A stretch of 64,000 nt of DNA from Bradyrhizobium iriomotense (GCF_030160715.1 NZ_BSOW01000028.1:62001-126000), one strand, 5' to 3'; shown: positions 1 to 9,327, numbered from the stretch's first letter. Numbers and translations: made by a program. Notes: generated by a model not told the origin, from the sequence alone.

Positions 1-60
1 TCCAACAGACCTGATGTGCTGCTGACGATATCGAGGGCCGTCCAGACAAAGGAGGCCTCG

Positions 61-1602
61 ATGGACCTGTTCAGAAGCGAACGGCAGAAGTGGGCGATCA
101 AGATTCAAAGAGCGCAGTTGCGCAGCTATCCGGCGGTACCGGGATTCGATGCGCGTAGCCGCGAGCTTTTTGACGTGGCGCTGCCGCGCGGCGTGCTGGC
201 GGCGCGCCTCGATCGCGATCGGGAGCGCGTCAATTACTGGATGTCACCGACGGAGATGCTGAAGCTGCGGTATCAGCCCGGCCAAATCATCCTCGGCAAA
301 TTCGGCGGAACTTTTCTCGGCCAGCTCGATGACCGGCCGATGGTGACGATAGCTGGCGCGCGCGCCGGCAAGACAAAGACGGTGCTTGAGCCGAACCTCT
401 ATCTCTACTCTGGCTCGATGCTGGTGCTCGACCCGAAGGGCGAGCTTGCGCAGACGGCGCGTTTTCGCCGCGCGATGGGGCACAATGTCTATGTGCTCGA
501 TCCTTTCGGCCAGTCCGGCGAACCTAGTGCAAGTTACAATCCGCTCGCCGAACTCGATCCCGAAAGCTTGAGCCTGGTGGATGATGTTGTGTCCATCGCG
601 AACGCCCTGATCCCAGACAATGGCGATGAGCGGTCGCGGCACTGGACGGATAGCGCACGCACGCTTCTGGTTGGTTTGATCCTGCTGGCGCTCACCTTGC
701 CGGAGCGCGAGCGGAATTTGGTGACGGTGCGGGAACTGCTCTGTCTTACCTACGCGCCTTTGGCGAGCGCCGCGAAAGCGGCGGCCGCCAAGGCGCTGGC
801 CGAGGCTTCAGCCGAGGAGAAGCAGGCCCATTTCGATGCCAACACCTTCGCGATCAAGGTGTTGCTCAATCGCATGATGGCCCTGGGGAATCGCTTCGGC
901 GGGATTCCGGCTGCCATAGGCAGCCGGTTCAAGCAGACCCCGCTCGCGGAGCGCGGCAGTGTGTTCAGCACGGCGGCCGCGCATACCGACTTTCTCGACA
1001 GCCTGATGCTGCGCGCGACGCTGCGGCATTCGGATTTCAGTCTCGCGAGCTTGCGAAGCGAGCGCCCGACCACGATCTACATGTGCCTTCCCGTGGGGCG
1101 CATGGCACGGCATTCGCCGTGGCTGCGCACCATCGTACAAACTGCATGCACGATTCTTGAAGCCTTCGGACCGTACCCACGGACCCAACCGCCGATCCTG
1201 TTCCTTCTGGAGGAGTTCGCAACGCTCGGTCATATGGAGATGATGGCAAACGCCGCCGCCTACTTTCCCGGCTTCGGCATCAAGACCTGGGTGGTGCTTC
1301 AGGACATCACGCAGTTGCAACGCCATTATCAGAAGGGCTGGGAGACCTTCTTGGGAAACGCGGGGCTGGTGCAACTGTTCGCCAACGGCGATGAGCAGAC
1401 GCTGCGGTACGCAGCGTCGCGCCTCGGCAAGCTGATCGATCCCTTCGAGCTGCGGGCGGCTTTCTCACGCGAACGGTCCAGCCAGGTTCTGTTGATGCAA
1501 GGCCTGCCGGCGGCAGCCGCGCTGCGGCTCGGACACGATGACGTGGCGGCGATCCGCGCTCGCGCGGAAGCCGCCATGAGGGCGCGCGGTGTCCTCGAAT
1601 GA
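61..1602 (+). CDS. traG: TraG/VirD4-type conjugative coupling ATPase
   Basis: Hexameric coupling ATPase that would hand a relaxase-bound DNA strand to a type IV secretion channel. The ATG at 61 was chosen because AAAGGAGG lies five bases upstream, although the frame stays open 15 codons further. The P-loop GARAGKTKT (residues 99-107), LDPKGEL (123-129) and the Walker B stretch LLEEFATLG (about 382-390) are the family signature. At 513 residues it is short for the family and shows no N-terminal membrane helices, so it resembles the soluble rhizobial forms. No relaxase or mating-pair gene follows downstream; those would lie outside the left edge. Family assignment is firm; mobility of the element is inference. 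Confidence 0.93.
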   Translation: MDLFRSERQKWAIKIQRAQLRSYPAVPGFDARSRELFDVALPRGVLAARLDRDRERVNYWMSPTEMLKLRYQPGQIILGKFGGTFLGQLDDRPMVTIAGARAGKTKTVLEPNLYLYSGSMLVLDPKGELAQTARFRRAMGHNVYVLDPFGQSGEPSASYNPLAELDPESLSLVDDVVSIANALIPDNGDERSRHWTDSARTLLVGLILLALTLPERERNLVTVRELLCLTYAPLASAAKAAAAKALAEASAEEKQAHFDANTFAIKVLLNRMMALGNRFGGIPAAIGSRFKQTPLAERGSVFSTAAAHTDFLDSLMLRATLRHSDFSLASLRSERPTTIYMCLPVGRMARHSPWLRTIVQTACTILEAFGPYPRTQPPILFLLEEFATLGHMEMMANAAAYFPGFGIKTWVVLQDITQLQRHYQKGWETFLGNAGLVQLFANGDEQTLRYAASRLGKLIDPFELRAAFSRERSSQVLLMQGLPAAAALRLGHDDVAAIRARAEAAMRARGVLE

Positions 1603-1609
1603 CTGGCGT

Positions 1610-2254
1610 TCAGGGGGCCGTCTCGAAGGTCACTTCGCGGCGGCCCCAGAGCTGCTCGATGGCGGCCTGAAGATCAGCGGCAAGCACTTCGGGCGTGGAA
1701 TCCGCCTTATCGAGCCGGTTTGCGGTCATGTATTCGATCCGGCGCGTGCCGCAGATACCGGAAATGACCATGCGGTCCGGATCTTCGTCCTTCATCTGCA
1801 ATGCGGGCCAGTGGTCGCCGATCTCCTCGGCGAGAAACACGTCCTCGCCATCGACGATCATGCAATCGGGACGGATTTCGACGGAGTGAGGGACCTTGAT
1901 CTTCAGGTTGGCGATGAACCCGGCAATGAGCGCCAGCGCGGCGAAAGCCGCGAAAGAGTGTAGCCAGGACAGCGAGCTCTCGAAGAATATCTCCCAGCCG
2001 CCAACGCCGGTCGCAACTCCCCATCCGGCCACACGAGCGACCGTCAGCCGCAGGCTGCGATTCTGATCCACATACGAGATCAGTACCCCACCTTCGGGCG
2101 TGAGCAGGCGCGTGTAGCCCGCGAAGGGGCTTCGCCGGTCGAAAGCAACCGTCGCAGCAGCGGCCGGGGCCGCCATTGGACAGTGCATGAGTTCGTCCCC
2201 CGCCGGCGGATCAAAATCCACGCCGGGCGGGACAAGGCGTAACTGCTCGCTCAT
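1610..2254 (-). CDS. Hypothetical protein with one membrane segment
   Basis: Function not recognised. A 214-residue protein encoded convergently to the coupling-protein gene, with only a few bases between the two stops. Residues about 90-115 form a hydrophobic stretch (FAAFAALALIAGFIANL) that could be a single membrane helix. The part before it is rich in Ala and Pro; the part after it alternates acidic and hydrophobic residues and looks like a folded cytoplasmic domain. Its position suggests it belongs to the same conjugative element, but nothing in the sequence ties it to transfer. Confidence 0.65.
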   Translation of the reverse strand: MSEQLRLVPPGVDFDPPAGDELMHCPMAAPAAAATVAFDRRSPFAGYTRLLTPEGGVLISYVDQNRSLRLTVARVAGWGVATGVGGWEIFFESSLSWLHSFAAFAALALIAGFIANLKIKVPHSVEIRPDCMIVDGEDVFLAEEIGDHWPALQMKDEDPDRMVISGICGTRRIEYMTANRLDKADSTPEVLAADLQAAIEQLWGRREVTFETAP

Positions 2255-2436
2255 GCACGAAATCTAGGGCCATGCCGTACTCGGAGTAAGGGGCGTAGGC
2301 AGCGCTTCCCAAACATTCCCAACACGCTTGGCACAAGCCGGCAGCGCGATCGGTCTTCGGTCATGGGTACGGTTGAGCGCCAGCAACTTCCGGTTTACGA
2401 TCCAGGATTGGGTTACGACTATAGGAATGGATCATT

Positions 2437-3921
2437 ATGTCATGGCCGTCGGGCCTCCGGCGATTTGGCCGTTGGGTGCTGCTGTTTGCTTTCATATCTC
2501 TCGCATCGGTTACAGCTTATTTCCTGTTCTTTGCTCGGGCCACGTCCTCGGTCCCGATCACCGAGATCGTAAAGGTCATAAACTCTGGCGAAGTGATCCA
2601 ACTAACGATCGCGGATGAGACAATTGCCGCGACGGTCCGTGACGGGCGCGTATTCACCGCACAGACGGACACTGTCGCCGGGGCTCTGAACATGATGGCC
2701 GCCTTGGGCGTGGACCAGGAGCGCATTAAGTCGATAGCGGCTGTTTCCATTCGTGCTCCCTCCCACTTCGGCGTCACTGTTCTCAACGCGATTGGCGTGC
2801 TCGTGCTTCTGGCCATGGTCTTTGGTTCTTTGGCGACGGGCCTGTCCGTCGTCCGCAGGAAGGCAAGCGATCGCGCCTTAGCAGCCGCTGAGGCTTCTCG
2901 CAGAACCGAATCCGATATCAGCCCTACATCGCTTGCGGCCGAACAGCCGGTTCAGAGTGAGACATCTCAAGCTGAAGCCAGCCAAGAGACAGGTAACATT
3001 GACGAAGCGGACGTAGAACCACCAGCCACGAACCAACGCCAGGCTGACGCCGGCGAGCCTCCTCAGAACCCGCCAGAACCGGACAAAAACGTATCTGACG
3101 AGCGGAAACAGCACGAAGCCTACTTTTTGTCTGCCCACATAGGCGAAACTGACCATGCGAGGGTTTATTGGACCGACGTCATTGGCGCCACGGACGCGAA
3201 GAAGGCCCTGCAAGAAGTCGCTGACTTCCTCAAATCTCCTGATGCTTATGAGCGCCTTGGCGCGCGAATGCGCCGAGGCATTCTTTTGGACGGACCGCCG
3301 GGAACCGGCAAAACCTTGTTAGCCCAGGCATTGGCAACCGAGGCCGACGCTGCCTTCTTTCCGGTGTCGGGCTCGTCATTCCTTGAACTCTATGTCGGCG
3401 TCGGCGCGGCCCGCATACGGGATTTATTCGCTCGCGCCCGGACCGAAACAAGAGCCATCATATTCATCGACGAGATTGATGCGCTCGGCGCGAAGCGAGG
3501 AGATACGACATTCGGCGGATCTCAGGAACGCAATCAAGCACTGAATCAGCTTTTGATCGAGCTTGATGGCTTTGGCCGGGCCGGCAACTCTTTGGTGCTC
3601 GCGGCCACTAATCGTGCAGACACCATCGATCCTGCGTTAAGACGCCCGGGCCGATTTGATCGTGTTATCTCGGTTCTTCCCCCAAGTCGCGAAGAGCGTC
3701 TCGAATTGATCGAACTCTACGCCCGTGGAAAGCCATTTGACGACACTTGGACGACAGAACTTAAAGAAGAGGTTGCACGCGACACGTCAGGTATGACCGG
3801 CGCGGATATTGCGACCATCATGAATGAGGCCGCCATTGCAGCGGCTTCGAGTCATGCACCGGCCATCGGCGCAGAGCACATTCTAATAGCTGTTAAGACG
3901 ATTGCGCGCGACGAAGGTTAA
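2437..3921 (+). CDS. FtsH-like membrane AAA+ ATPase lacking the protease domain
   Basis: Membrane-anchored AAA+ unfoldase of the FtsH class. Two hydrophobic segments (about 10-32 and 113-137) flank a small periplasmic domain, as in FtsH. A Glu/Pro-rich linker of about 80 residues leads to the AAA+ domain with Walker A GPPGTGKT (about 286-293), Walker B IIFIDEID and the second region of homology ending RRPGRFDR. The protein stops after the AAA+ lid at 494 residues; FtsH normally has about 640 and continues into a zinc protease domain with HEXXH, which is absent here. It may remodel rather than degrade membrane proteins. The frame ends cleanly, so this does not look like a recent truncation. 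Confidence 0.85.
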   Translation: MSWPSGLRRFGRWVLLFAFISLASVTAYFLFFARATSSVPITEIVKVINSGEVIQLTIADETIAATVRDGRVFTAQTDTVAGALNMMAALGVDQERIKSIAAVSIRAPSHFGVTVLNAIGVLVLLAMVFGSLATGLSVVRRKASDRALAAAEASRRTESDISPTSLAAEQPVQSETSQAEASQETGNIDEADVEPPATNQRQADAGEPPQNPPEPDKNVSDERKQHEAYFLSAHIGETDHARVYWTDVIGATDAKKALQEVADFLKSPDAYERLGARMRRGILLDGPPGTGKTLLAQALATEADAAFFPVSGSSFLELYVGVGAARIRDLFARARTETRAIIFIDEIDALGAKRGDTTFGGSQERNQALNQLLIELDGFGRAGNSLVLAATNRADTIDPALRRPGRFDRVISVLPPSREERLELIELYARGKPFDDTWTTELKEEVARDTSGMTGADIATIMNEAAIAAASSHAPAIGAEHILIAVKTIARDEG

Positions 3922-3934
3922 GACTTGCGAGCGA

Positions 3935-3953
3935 ACTACCAATTTTTGGTAGT
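3935..3953. promoter_or_regulatory. Perfect 8-bp inverted repeat between two genes
   Basis: ACTACCAA and TTGGTAGT are separated by three bases, just after the stop of the FtsH-like gene. No T-run follows on either strand, so an operator site is as likely as a terminator. Confidence 0.4.
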
Positions 3954-3974
3954 CCGAAACTGATCATTTTCGAA

Positions 3975-4337
3975 ATGCTTTCAATCCCGCTCGGCTGGTA
4001 CACTCCTCCTTGGGAAGGGGGTGCTTTCGACTTGGGAGAACATAAACCAGTTGTGACCGTCTTGGATGACGGTGTCGCGCGAGAATGGGGCGCCTATCGA
4101 GAGCGGGATCGAATGAAGCAACGTAGCTTCTCAATCGTCAAACTCGCCAATGGCAATTCCAGTGAAGAAATTAGAGGGCGGTTTATCAAGGGTGGACATT
4201 GGGGCCGTCTCATTTCAGTAACATTCTACAACGCGGACGGATCGATACCTCTACGATACATGAGCAGAACTCCCGAGCGGCCGGAATCAAGCGAACACTA
4301 TCCGAAGTTGCCCGGACCGAAGGGGCCACTTCCATAA
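3975..4337 (+). CDS. Hypothetical protein
   Basis: A 120-residue reading frame with no family I recognise. It is hydrophilic, without signal peptide or membrane helix, and ends in a Pro/Gly-rich tail. It starts about 50 bases after the FtsH-like gene on the same strand and ends 11 bases before the convergent NB-ARC gene. No clear ribosome binding site precedes the ATG, so the start is uncertain. It could be a small partner of the upstream AAA+ protein, which is only a positional guess. Confidence 0.5.
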   Translation: MLSIPLGWYTPPWEGGAFDLGEHKPVVTVLDDGVAREWGAYRERDRMKQRSFSIVKLANGNSSEEIRGRFIKGGHWGRLISVTFYNADGSIPLRYMSRTPERPESSEHYPKLPGPKGPLP

Positions 4338-4348
4338 GATTTTGTGCT

Positions 4349-6184
4349 TCAAGGGTGCAAGCCGACGAACTGCTGGAGCACGATGAAGAAACGATCGAGC
4401 TCACGCCAGTGCCGTTCAACAAAATATGTCGTCAACCGAAGCAGCTTCTGCACATTCGCCGCTTCGGGACCGACGATTTCATCAAAGATCTCCAGATTGC
4501 ACTCCAACGCACTCATCGTTTGCCGATAGTTCGGAATCCTACCTGTCCTTATCAAGTTGGCAAGTCCAGCTCTCGTAGCTGGAAAATCCGGATAGATTGT
4601 TTTTAATCCGCGCACTAATTGGTCGATACCGTCGGGAAGAGGATCGGCGCCCGGAGGATCCAAACCTAATAGTTCGCGGATCAAATTGCGCAGAGGCTCG
4701 ATCTTGGACCGAACGTCTGGAATCGCTCGTGTTTGAACAACAAATGCGCTGATTGCCCTTCCAAGCAGTGCCGAACCGTCCTTGCCTATCGTAGGCGCAC
4801 CACTCTGCGTGTCGCGCCAAACAAGCAAATGCGGCATTAAATTCAAACAGAGATCGAATACCTCTTTGTCTTGATAGTCGTCCGCAGGAAACACGGCGAG
4901 CAATCGCATCATGATCTGATCAATGACCTGCCGATCCCGCCCCTCCAGTTCGGCGATCGATCGTGCGACAAGTTGGACGACGCGATGAACCGATACAGCG
5001 GGCGCTCCGCTCTGCAAACGAATATTCTTGATCAACGACATTCGCGATAGCGCGATCAAAGCGACCTCTCGCTCGCCCTGATCCGCCGCCGCACCCTCGA
5101 CCAACGTACCAGGTATGCGGTCGTGGCCGCAGCAACCCAAAAACTCCATTACCGATGTGGCCGCAGCACATCCTTTTGCAACGTGGCCAATTGCAATTTT
5201 GAAAGTCGCGTACACGCTGCCGGCATCCGGGTCATCCAAAGGGTCCCTCTGGATCAGGCTCTTGGCCCGCTCGGCATAGTCGGCAAAGCTGATGCCGGTA
5301 TGGAGGCAATATGCAGCCGCGTGTTCGAGGGCCAGCGGCAGCCGGCCCAACACGCCTGCCAGTAAGACCCCACCTTTGTCGCCTTCGCGATTGGCGTAAA
5401 TCTCAAGAAACTCTACGGCTGCAGGCGGCGCCAAGACGTCGACAGAAAGGCTTTGAGCCAGCGAAATCCAATTCGCAATGCGAGAAGTTAAGAGAACGCG
5501 AACATGCTCCGTTGGGAGTAGAAGGCTCTTTTGATCCTGCAGATCGTCATAGATGAGCAGAAAGTTCGGATACTTTTCGGTCAGATGTTCTAGCGTTCGC
5601 CGGGCGGCGGCTTGGCCGTTCGGCTCTTCCGCTCCCAGGATACCAAGTTTGATACCGAGCTCGGTCAGCCCCTTGTACTGGTCAATCGCTAGGCGAGCTG
5701 CACACCACCAGACGCCGTCATAATGATCTCGATATCTATAGGCGTATTCGACGGCCAGCGCCGACTTACCTATCCCTCCCAAACCGTGAAGTGCGACTCT
5801 GCCGGTACGGCTCTGGAGATCCCGTGAGCCCCCGCTCGGATTCGGACGGAGCGCCGCATGGATACGTATGAGTTCGTCGTTACGGCCAATACATTCCTGA
5901 ACGCGAGGCGGCATTTCGCCGCCAAAGAGCTTTGCCGGTTCTTCGGTGAGGAGTTCGGCAATATCGATATTGAGCTTCGTGCATACCCTATGAGCGAGCG
6001 CGAGCCTCATCATGCCGCTCTGCTTGGCACGCGTGAAGGTACTCTGATCGATGCCGATTTCAGCAACGAAATCGGCCTGGACGAGCCCGGCCTCTCGAAT
6101 TTTGGTTTCAAGAAGTCGCCGATTGAACGGCAGCAGCGCTTTCGACCCGCGCTTTTCCTTGGGTTTCTGCTTCTTGCTGTCCAA
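4349..6184 (-). CDS. XRE-type HTH plus NB-ARC (STAND) NTPase
   Basis: Signal-transducing NTPase of the STAND class. Residues about 20-75 resemble an XRE/Cro helix-turn-helix. The NB-ARC core follows with P-loop GLGGIGKSALAVEYAYRY (about 134-151) and Walker B FLLIYDD (about 208). The C-terminal third is helical without clear TPR or WD40 repeats, so the sensor part is unrecognised. Length is 611 residues. The only upstream start in frame is TTG, which is the start used here. It is transcribed away from the SprT-like gene across a 308-bp gap. Relatives act as transcriptional regulators or in phage sensing; which applies here is open. Confidence 0.85.
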   Translation of the reverse strand: MDSKKQKPKEKRGSKALLPFNRRLLETKIREAGLVQADFVAEIGIDQSTFTRAKQSGMMRLALAHRVCTKLNIDIAELLTEEPAKLFGGEMPPRVQECIGRNDELIRIHAALRPNPSGGSRDLQSRTGRVALHGLGGIGKSALAVEYAYRYRDHYDGVWWCAARLAIDQYKGLTELGIKLGILGAEEPNGQAAARRTLEHLTEKYPNFLLIYDDLQDQKSLLLPTEHVRVLLTSRIANWISLAQSLSVDVLAPPAAVEFLEIYANREGDKGGVLLAGVLGRLPLALEHAAAYCLHTGISFADYAERAKSLIQRDPLDDPDAGSVYATFKIAIGHVAKGCAAATSVMEFLGCCGHDRIPGTLVEGAAADQGEREVALIALSRMSLIKNIRLQSGAPAVSVHRVVQLVARSIAELEGRDRQVIDQIMMRLLAVFPADDYQDKEVFDLCLNLMPHLLVWRDTQSGAPTIGKDGSALLGRAISAFVVQTRAIPDVRSKIEPLRNLIRELLGLDPPGADPLPDGIDQLVRGLKTIYPDFPATRAGLANLIRTGRIPNYRQTMSALECNLEIFDEIVGPEAANVQKLLRLTTYFVERHWRELDRFFIVLQQFVGLHP

Positions 6185-6492
6185 ACCGGTGACGCTCGCA
6201 ATAAAGACCGAAAAATATTTGCGTCTCTATAATTGCATGCAGCGCCCATCGCCACAACGAAAGTCTACGAGGAATTTCAATCGCTTCGCCGATCGCCGGT
6301 GTAGCGCTCCGGTCCATGGTGCTCATTTGGCGCACACTTGGCGCTCTGGTGCCCGCATGAACCGAGCCGTAGCGTTTGGGCATCTTTGGTAGCCCAGATC
6401 GACCTACTTCAGCGCAGTCTTCCTCGAAGAACGTCTGGCCCGAAGATATGGATTTCTGCCGTACGGCACAAAGCTCTGCTCTGGAGGTCGTG
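6185..6492. other. Divergent intergenic region
   Basis: Spacer between the NB-ARC gene and the SprT-like gene. It should hold two divergent promoters. A TATAAT hexamer occurs at 6228-6233, but no convincing -35 element accompanies it. Nothing else was recognised. Confidence 0.35.
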
Positions 6493-7206
6493 ATGGACGC
6501 GAAACCAAAGCCCACCCAACGAACCTACGGGGCGCTTGTCCACGCCTATCGCAAATTCAATGACCGCCTCTTTGCTGGTGAACTTCCGAACTGCCTCATT
6601 ACGGTCCAACATCTTCGCGGCGCCTATGGTTGCTTCGGGGGCAACCGCTTCATCTCCCGTGACGGGATAAATGTTTCGGACCAGATCATTCTTAATCAGC
6701 GCTTCTGGGGCTCGCGGCGCTCCGACGCTGAGAACCTGTCCACGCTAGTCCATGAGATGGTTCATCTGTGGCAGCACCACTTTGGCAAGACAGGTCGCGG
6801 CGGATATCACAATCGGCAGTTCGCCCGGAAAATGTTCGAGGTGGGCTTGGTGACGTCCGACACCGGTGCTCCAGGTGGCAAGCCGATCGGTCGAGTCAGT
6901 CACTACATCAAGGATGGCGGACTCTTCGATCAGGTCTGTTCGGGCCTTCTGAACACCGGCTACGTGATCCCCTACGTCGAGTTGGAGGCGAAAAACGACA
7001 CGGGCTTGGTGCGGCGGCTGATCTCGAAAGCCGAGTCCAAGACCGGATATTTTTGCCCAAACTGCGATCCGCCCGTACGGGTGTGGGGCAAGCCGCGCCT
7101 GAAAATCAATTGCGGCTTCTGCGAAGGCGCATTTGTTTGTGATCAACTCGATCAAGATGCAGCAAGTCTCCCAGGGCTTGATGCACGAGGAGCAGACCCA
7201 TTCTGA
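6493..7206 (+). CDS. SprT-like zinc metallopeptidase
   Basis: Predicted zinc-dependent protease of the SprT/Spartan type (237 residues). The active-site motif HEMVH followed by LWQHHFG fits HEXXH, and a third His lies in the next 20 residues (GYHNRQFARKM). Near the C-terminus two Cys pairs, CPNC and CGFC, form a likely zinc ribbon, as is common in SprT proteins. The start at 6493 is supported by GGAGG five bases upstream, even though the frame extends 39 codons further. Spartan homologues cut DNA-protein crosslinks; on a mobile element the role could be protecting transferred DNA or counter-defence, which is inference. Confidence 0.85.
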   Translation: MDAKPKPTQRTYGALVHAYRKFNDRLFAGELPNCLITVQHLRGAYGCFGGNRFISRDGINVSDQIILNQRFWGSRRSDAENLSTLVHEMVHLWQHHFGKTGRGGYHNRQFARKMFEVGLVTSDTGAPGGKPIGRVSHYIKDGGLFDQVCSGLLNTGYVIPYVELEAKNDTGLVRRLISKAESKTGYFCPNCDPPVRVWGKPRLKINCGFCEGAFVCDQLDQDAASLPGLDARGADPF

Positions 7207-7345
7207 ACCAACGGCAGAAGACGCTTTCAAGCGTCTAGAGCGTCTCTAGCTTTTTCCGAAACCACCCAACGACGGAGGCGGCATCGCGCACGCGCGACGC
7301 CGAACGACCCCGGCTGTCCTCAACACCGAAAATCGGAGTTCGACG

Positions 7346-8653
7346 ATGAAACTTGATCTATCTGAACGCTCTCATGACCAGAAGCCCCCCTCCAATCCCA
7401 TTCCGCTGCGTGACCGGCTCTCAATTCCGCTGAGCGGCTTTTCGGCCGAGTTCGCGCACAAGTACGGATCGCCGCAAGAACTGAGCGATCTGCGGGCGGC
7501 CGGTGCAATCCTGCTCGGCAGTTCGGCATTGAGTTCGCTCACGACCACGGTCGGCCTTCATCTTGCGATGGGTGGCGGCGGATTCCACGCATCTTATGCG
7601 GTCGCCGGTTTGTTCGTGGGCGGACTTACTGGCGCGATTGACTACGTGGTCCAGTACAAAGGGACACTCAGTTCGCGCGGCAACGCGGAGCTTCGGCGTG
7701 TCGGTCTGAAGCTGCCCGATCCTGAGGGTACCAGCCGCATCCCCTTTCTCGTCCGGCTTGTTCGGGTCGGTCAAGCGGCCACGTTTGGTTTCCTCGCGGG
7801 AACCTTCCTGATCATCGGGACCAACTTCAGCGACGTTCAGAGCTACATCGACAACAAGTACATGACCTCGAACCAGACCGTCGCTGCGGACGCATCGAAG
7901 CTGGTCGATGCGGGTATCGCGCGTTCCAAGCAGGCGCTTTCGGTACAGGATGCTGAGGTCAACAACATCAGCCGCTCGCTTCAGGCCTTGCGGTCCAATG
8001 ATGTCAGGCGGGCGATCGGTCGCAAGACCAATGCGCCGTCATCGACCTCTGATCCGCAATTGGAGGGGCTCGAACGGCGGCTAGCCGAAGCGACAGCGAA
8101 GCGAGACGCCTTAGCCGCGACTGTGACGGCGCAGGAGAGCGGGAGGAACGCGGGGATCGAGAAGGCGATCAACGAGTCGCCGAACGCGATCCGAAAGCGG
8201 AGCGGCCTCGCGGCCCAGTTGGAAGCACTTTCCGCTCTCACCAGCGAGAACCCTCGTCTCTGGTTGTTGGTGCTGGCGTTCGAATTCCTCTCATTGGCGC
8301 TTGAGCTTGGGCCCATGTGGGCGGCCGCGACCAAGCTTCCCAGCGCCTTGGCGGCACGCCTGGCGCGGGAACACTACGTGGCGGTCAGCACCATCGCCAA
8401 GGAGGCAGCCGAGCAACTCGAAGCCACTGATGCCGAGAGGCGCGACGTCGGCGAAGCCGTCGAGCCGCAGGCGATCGACGTCGTTCTGCCGGCGGTGTCG
8501 ACGGCGGTCCAGTCGGCGGCCAACGACAACGTGCCGGAATCCTCGCTGTCGAACGACGTGGCCGTGCCTCGCCGTGGGCGCGGACGCCCGCGCGGAAGCC
8601 GCAACAAGACGCATTTCAACGGACATCAGGGGGACGCTGGTTATGAGCAATGA
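7346..8653 (+). CDS. DUF4407-like coiled-coil membrane protein with C-terminal AT-hook
   Basis: A 435-residue protein with two or three hydrophobic segments in the first half (about 50-75, 80-100 and 145-165), a long charged helical region (about 190-285) that looks like coiled coil, and another hydrophobic helix (about 305-330). This layout resembles DUF4407 membrane proteins. The tail carries RRGRGRPRGSRNK (about 412-424), which matches an AT-hook with its GRP core. It could tether DNA at the membrane. The next small gene begins inside its last codons. The domain name is a resemblance call; the AT-hook is directly visible. Confidence 0.7.
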   Translation: MKLDLSERSHDQKPPSNPIPLRDRLSIPLSGFSAEFAHKYGSPQELSDLRAAGAILLGSSALSSLTTTVGLHLAMGGGGFHASYAVAGLFVGGLTGAIDYVVQYKGTLSSRGNAELRRVGLKLPDPEGTSRIPFLVRLVRVGQAATFGFLAGTFLIIGTNFSDVQSYIDNKYMTSNQTVAADASKLVDAGIARSKQALSVQDAEVNNISRSLQALRSNDVRRAIGRKTNAPSSTSDPQLEGLERRLAEATAKRDALAATVTAQESGRNAGIEKAINESPNAIRKRSGLAAQLEALSALTSENPRLWLLVLAFEFLSLALELGPMWAAATKLPSALAARLAREHYVAVSTIAKEAAEQLEATDAERRDVGEAVEPQAIDVVLPAVSTAVQSAANDNVPESSLSNDVAVPRRGRGRPRGSRNKTHFNGHQGDAGYEQ

Positions 8654-8744
8654 CCGCAAGCGGGCGGGCGCATTCATCCCCAACGGGGTCCTGATCGCCG
8701 CCGCTGATCAATCTCAGCTTCCTGACACCGATGATGAAAGATGA
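8643..8744 (+). CDS. Small hypothetical protein (33 aa), translationally coupled
   Basis: A 33-codon frame whose ATG overlaps the last codons of the coiled-coil membrane protein gene and whose stop overlaps the start of the next gene by 14 bases. The tight double overlap is the main evidence that it is translated. The peptide is polar and ends in acidic residues. No function is recognised. Confidence 0.35.
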   Translation: MSNDRKRAGAFIPNGVLIAAADQSQLPDTDDER

Positions 8745-9327
8745 TCCCATGCCTGATGCGAGCAAGAAGAGTATGTCCCTGCGCAAAATCGAAGAGCCCG
8801 GACAGCCCGCCACGCCTGGCACCGAGAGCGCTATGCGCGAGGTGCGATCGGTGCCAGCGAACGACAACGGCCCGCCCGGCAGGGCCGGGCCGCGTCGGGC
8901 AACACTCGATCCGGAAAGAAACGCCACTCCTGACGGCTTCCCGATACTCGACGATCCGCCGCTCGCGCCGGACATGCTCATCGGCGTGCGTGCAATCGCC
9001 GAGTTCGTGCTTGGCAAGACCGACATCGCGGCAATCCGGCAAATCTACTACGTCACCGAACAGACAACCTCGCTCCCGTGGTTCAAGTTCGGGGGACGGA
9101 CCTGCGCCCGGAAATCCTCGATCCGGGCGAAGTTCTGGAGCCAGGAGCGGCGGGCTTGGGGAAGCCAAGAACAGGAACTACTCGCAAGGACGCATGTCCT
9201 GTTGAGTTCGGCATTGCCGCTGATGTCCAGCAACGACAACGGACCGGACGAGCAGGCAAGGCTTGGCGCCATCACGGCGGAAGCGGTGACGACCATCAAG
9301 CAGCTCCTCAAGGGGCAGATCACATGA
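8731..9327 (+). CDS. Excisionase-like winged-helix protein, paralogue 1
   Basis: A 198-residue protein with a disordered N-terminus (about 1-75), a MerR/Xis-like winged helix (about 80-140: IGVRAIAEFVLGKTDI, then WFKFGGRTCARKSSI) and a C-terminal helix. The same wHTH core recurs in the intact gene at 32422 and the fragment at 58176, where FR.GSM..ARKS is conserved. Such proteins act as recombination directionality factors or small repressors. Translation could start here or at the ATG 18 bases downstream, which has a better purine-rich leader. It lies at the end of a tightly packed three-gene group. Confidence 0.65.
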   Translation: MMKDDPMPDASKKSMSLRKIEEPGQPATPGTESAMREVRSVPANDNGPPGRAGPRRATLDPERNATPDGFPILDDPPLAPDMLIGVRAIAEFVLGKTDIAAIRQIYYVTEQTTSLPWFKFGGRTCARKSSIRAKFWSQERRAWGSQEQELLARTHVLLSSALPLMSSNDNGPDEQARLGAITAEAVTTIKQLLKGQIT

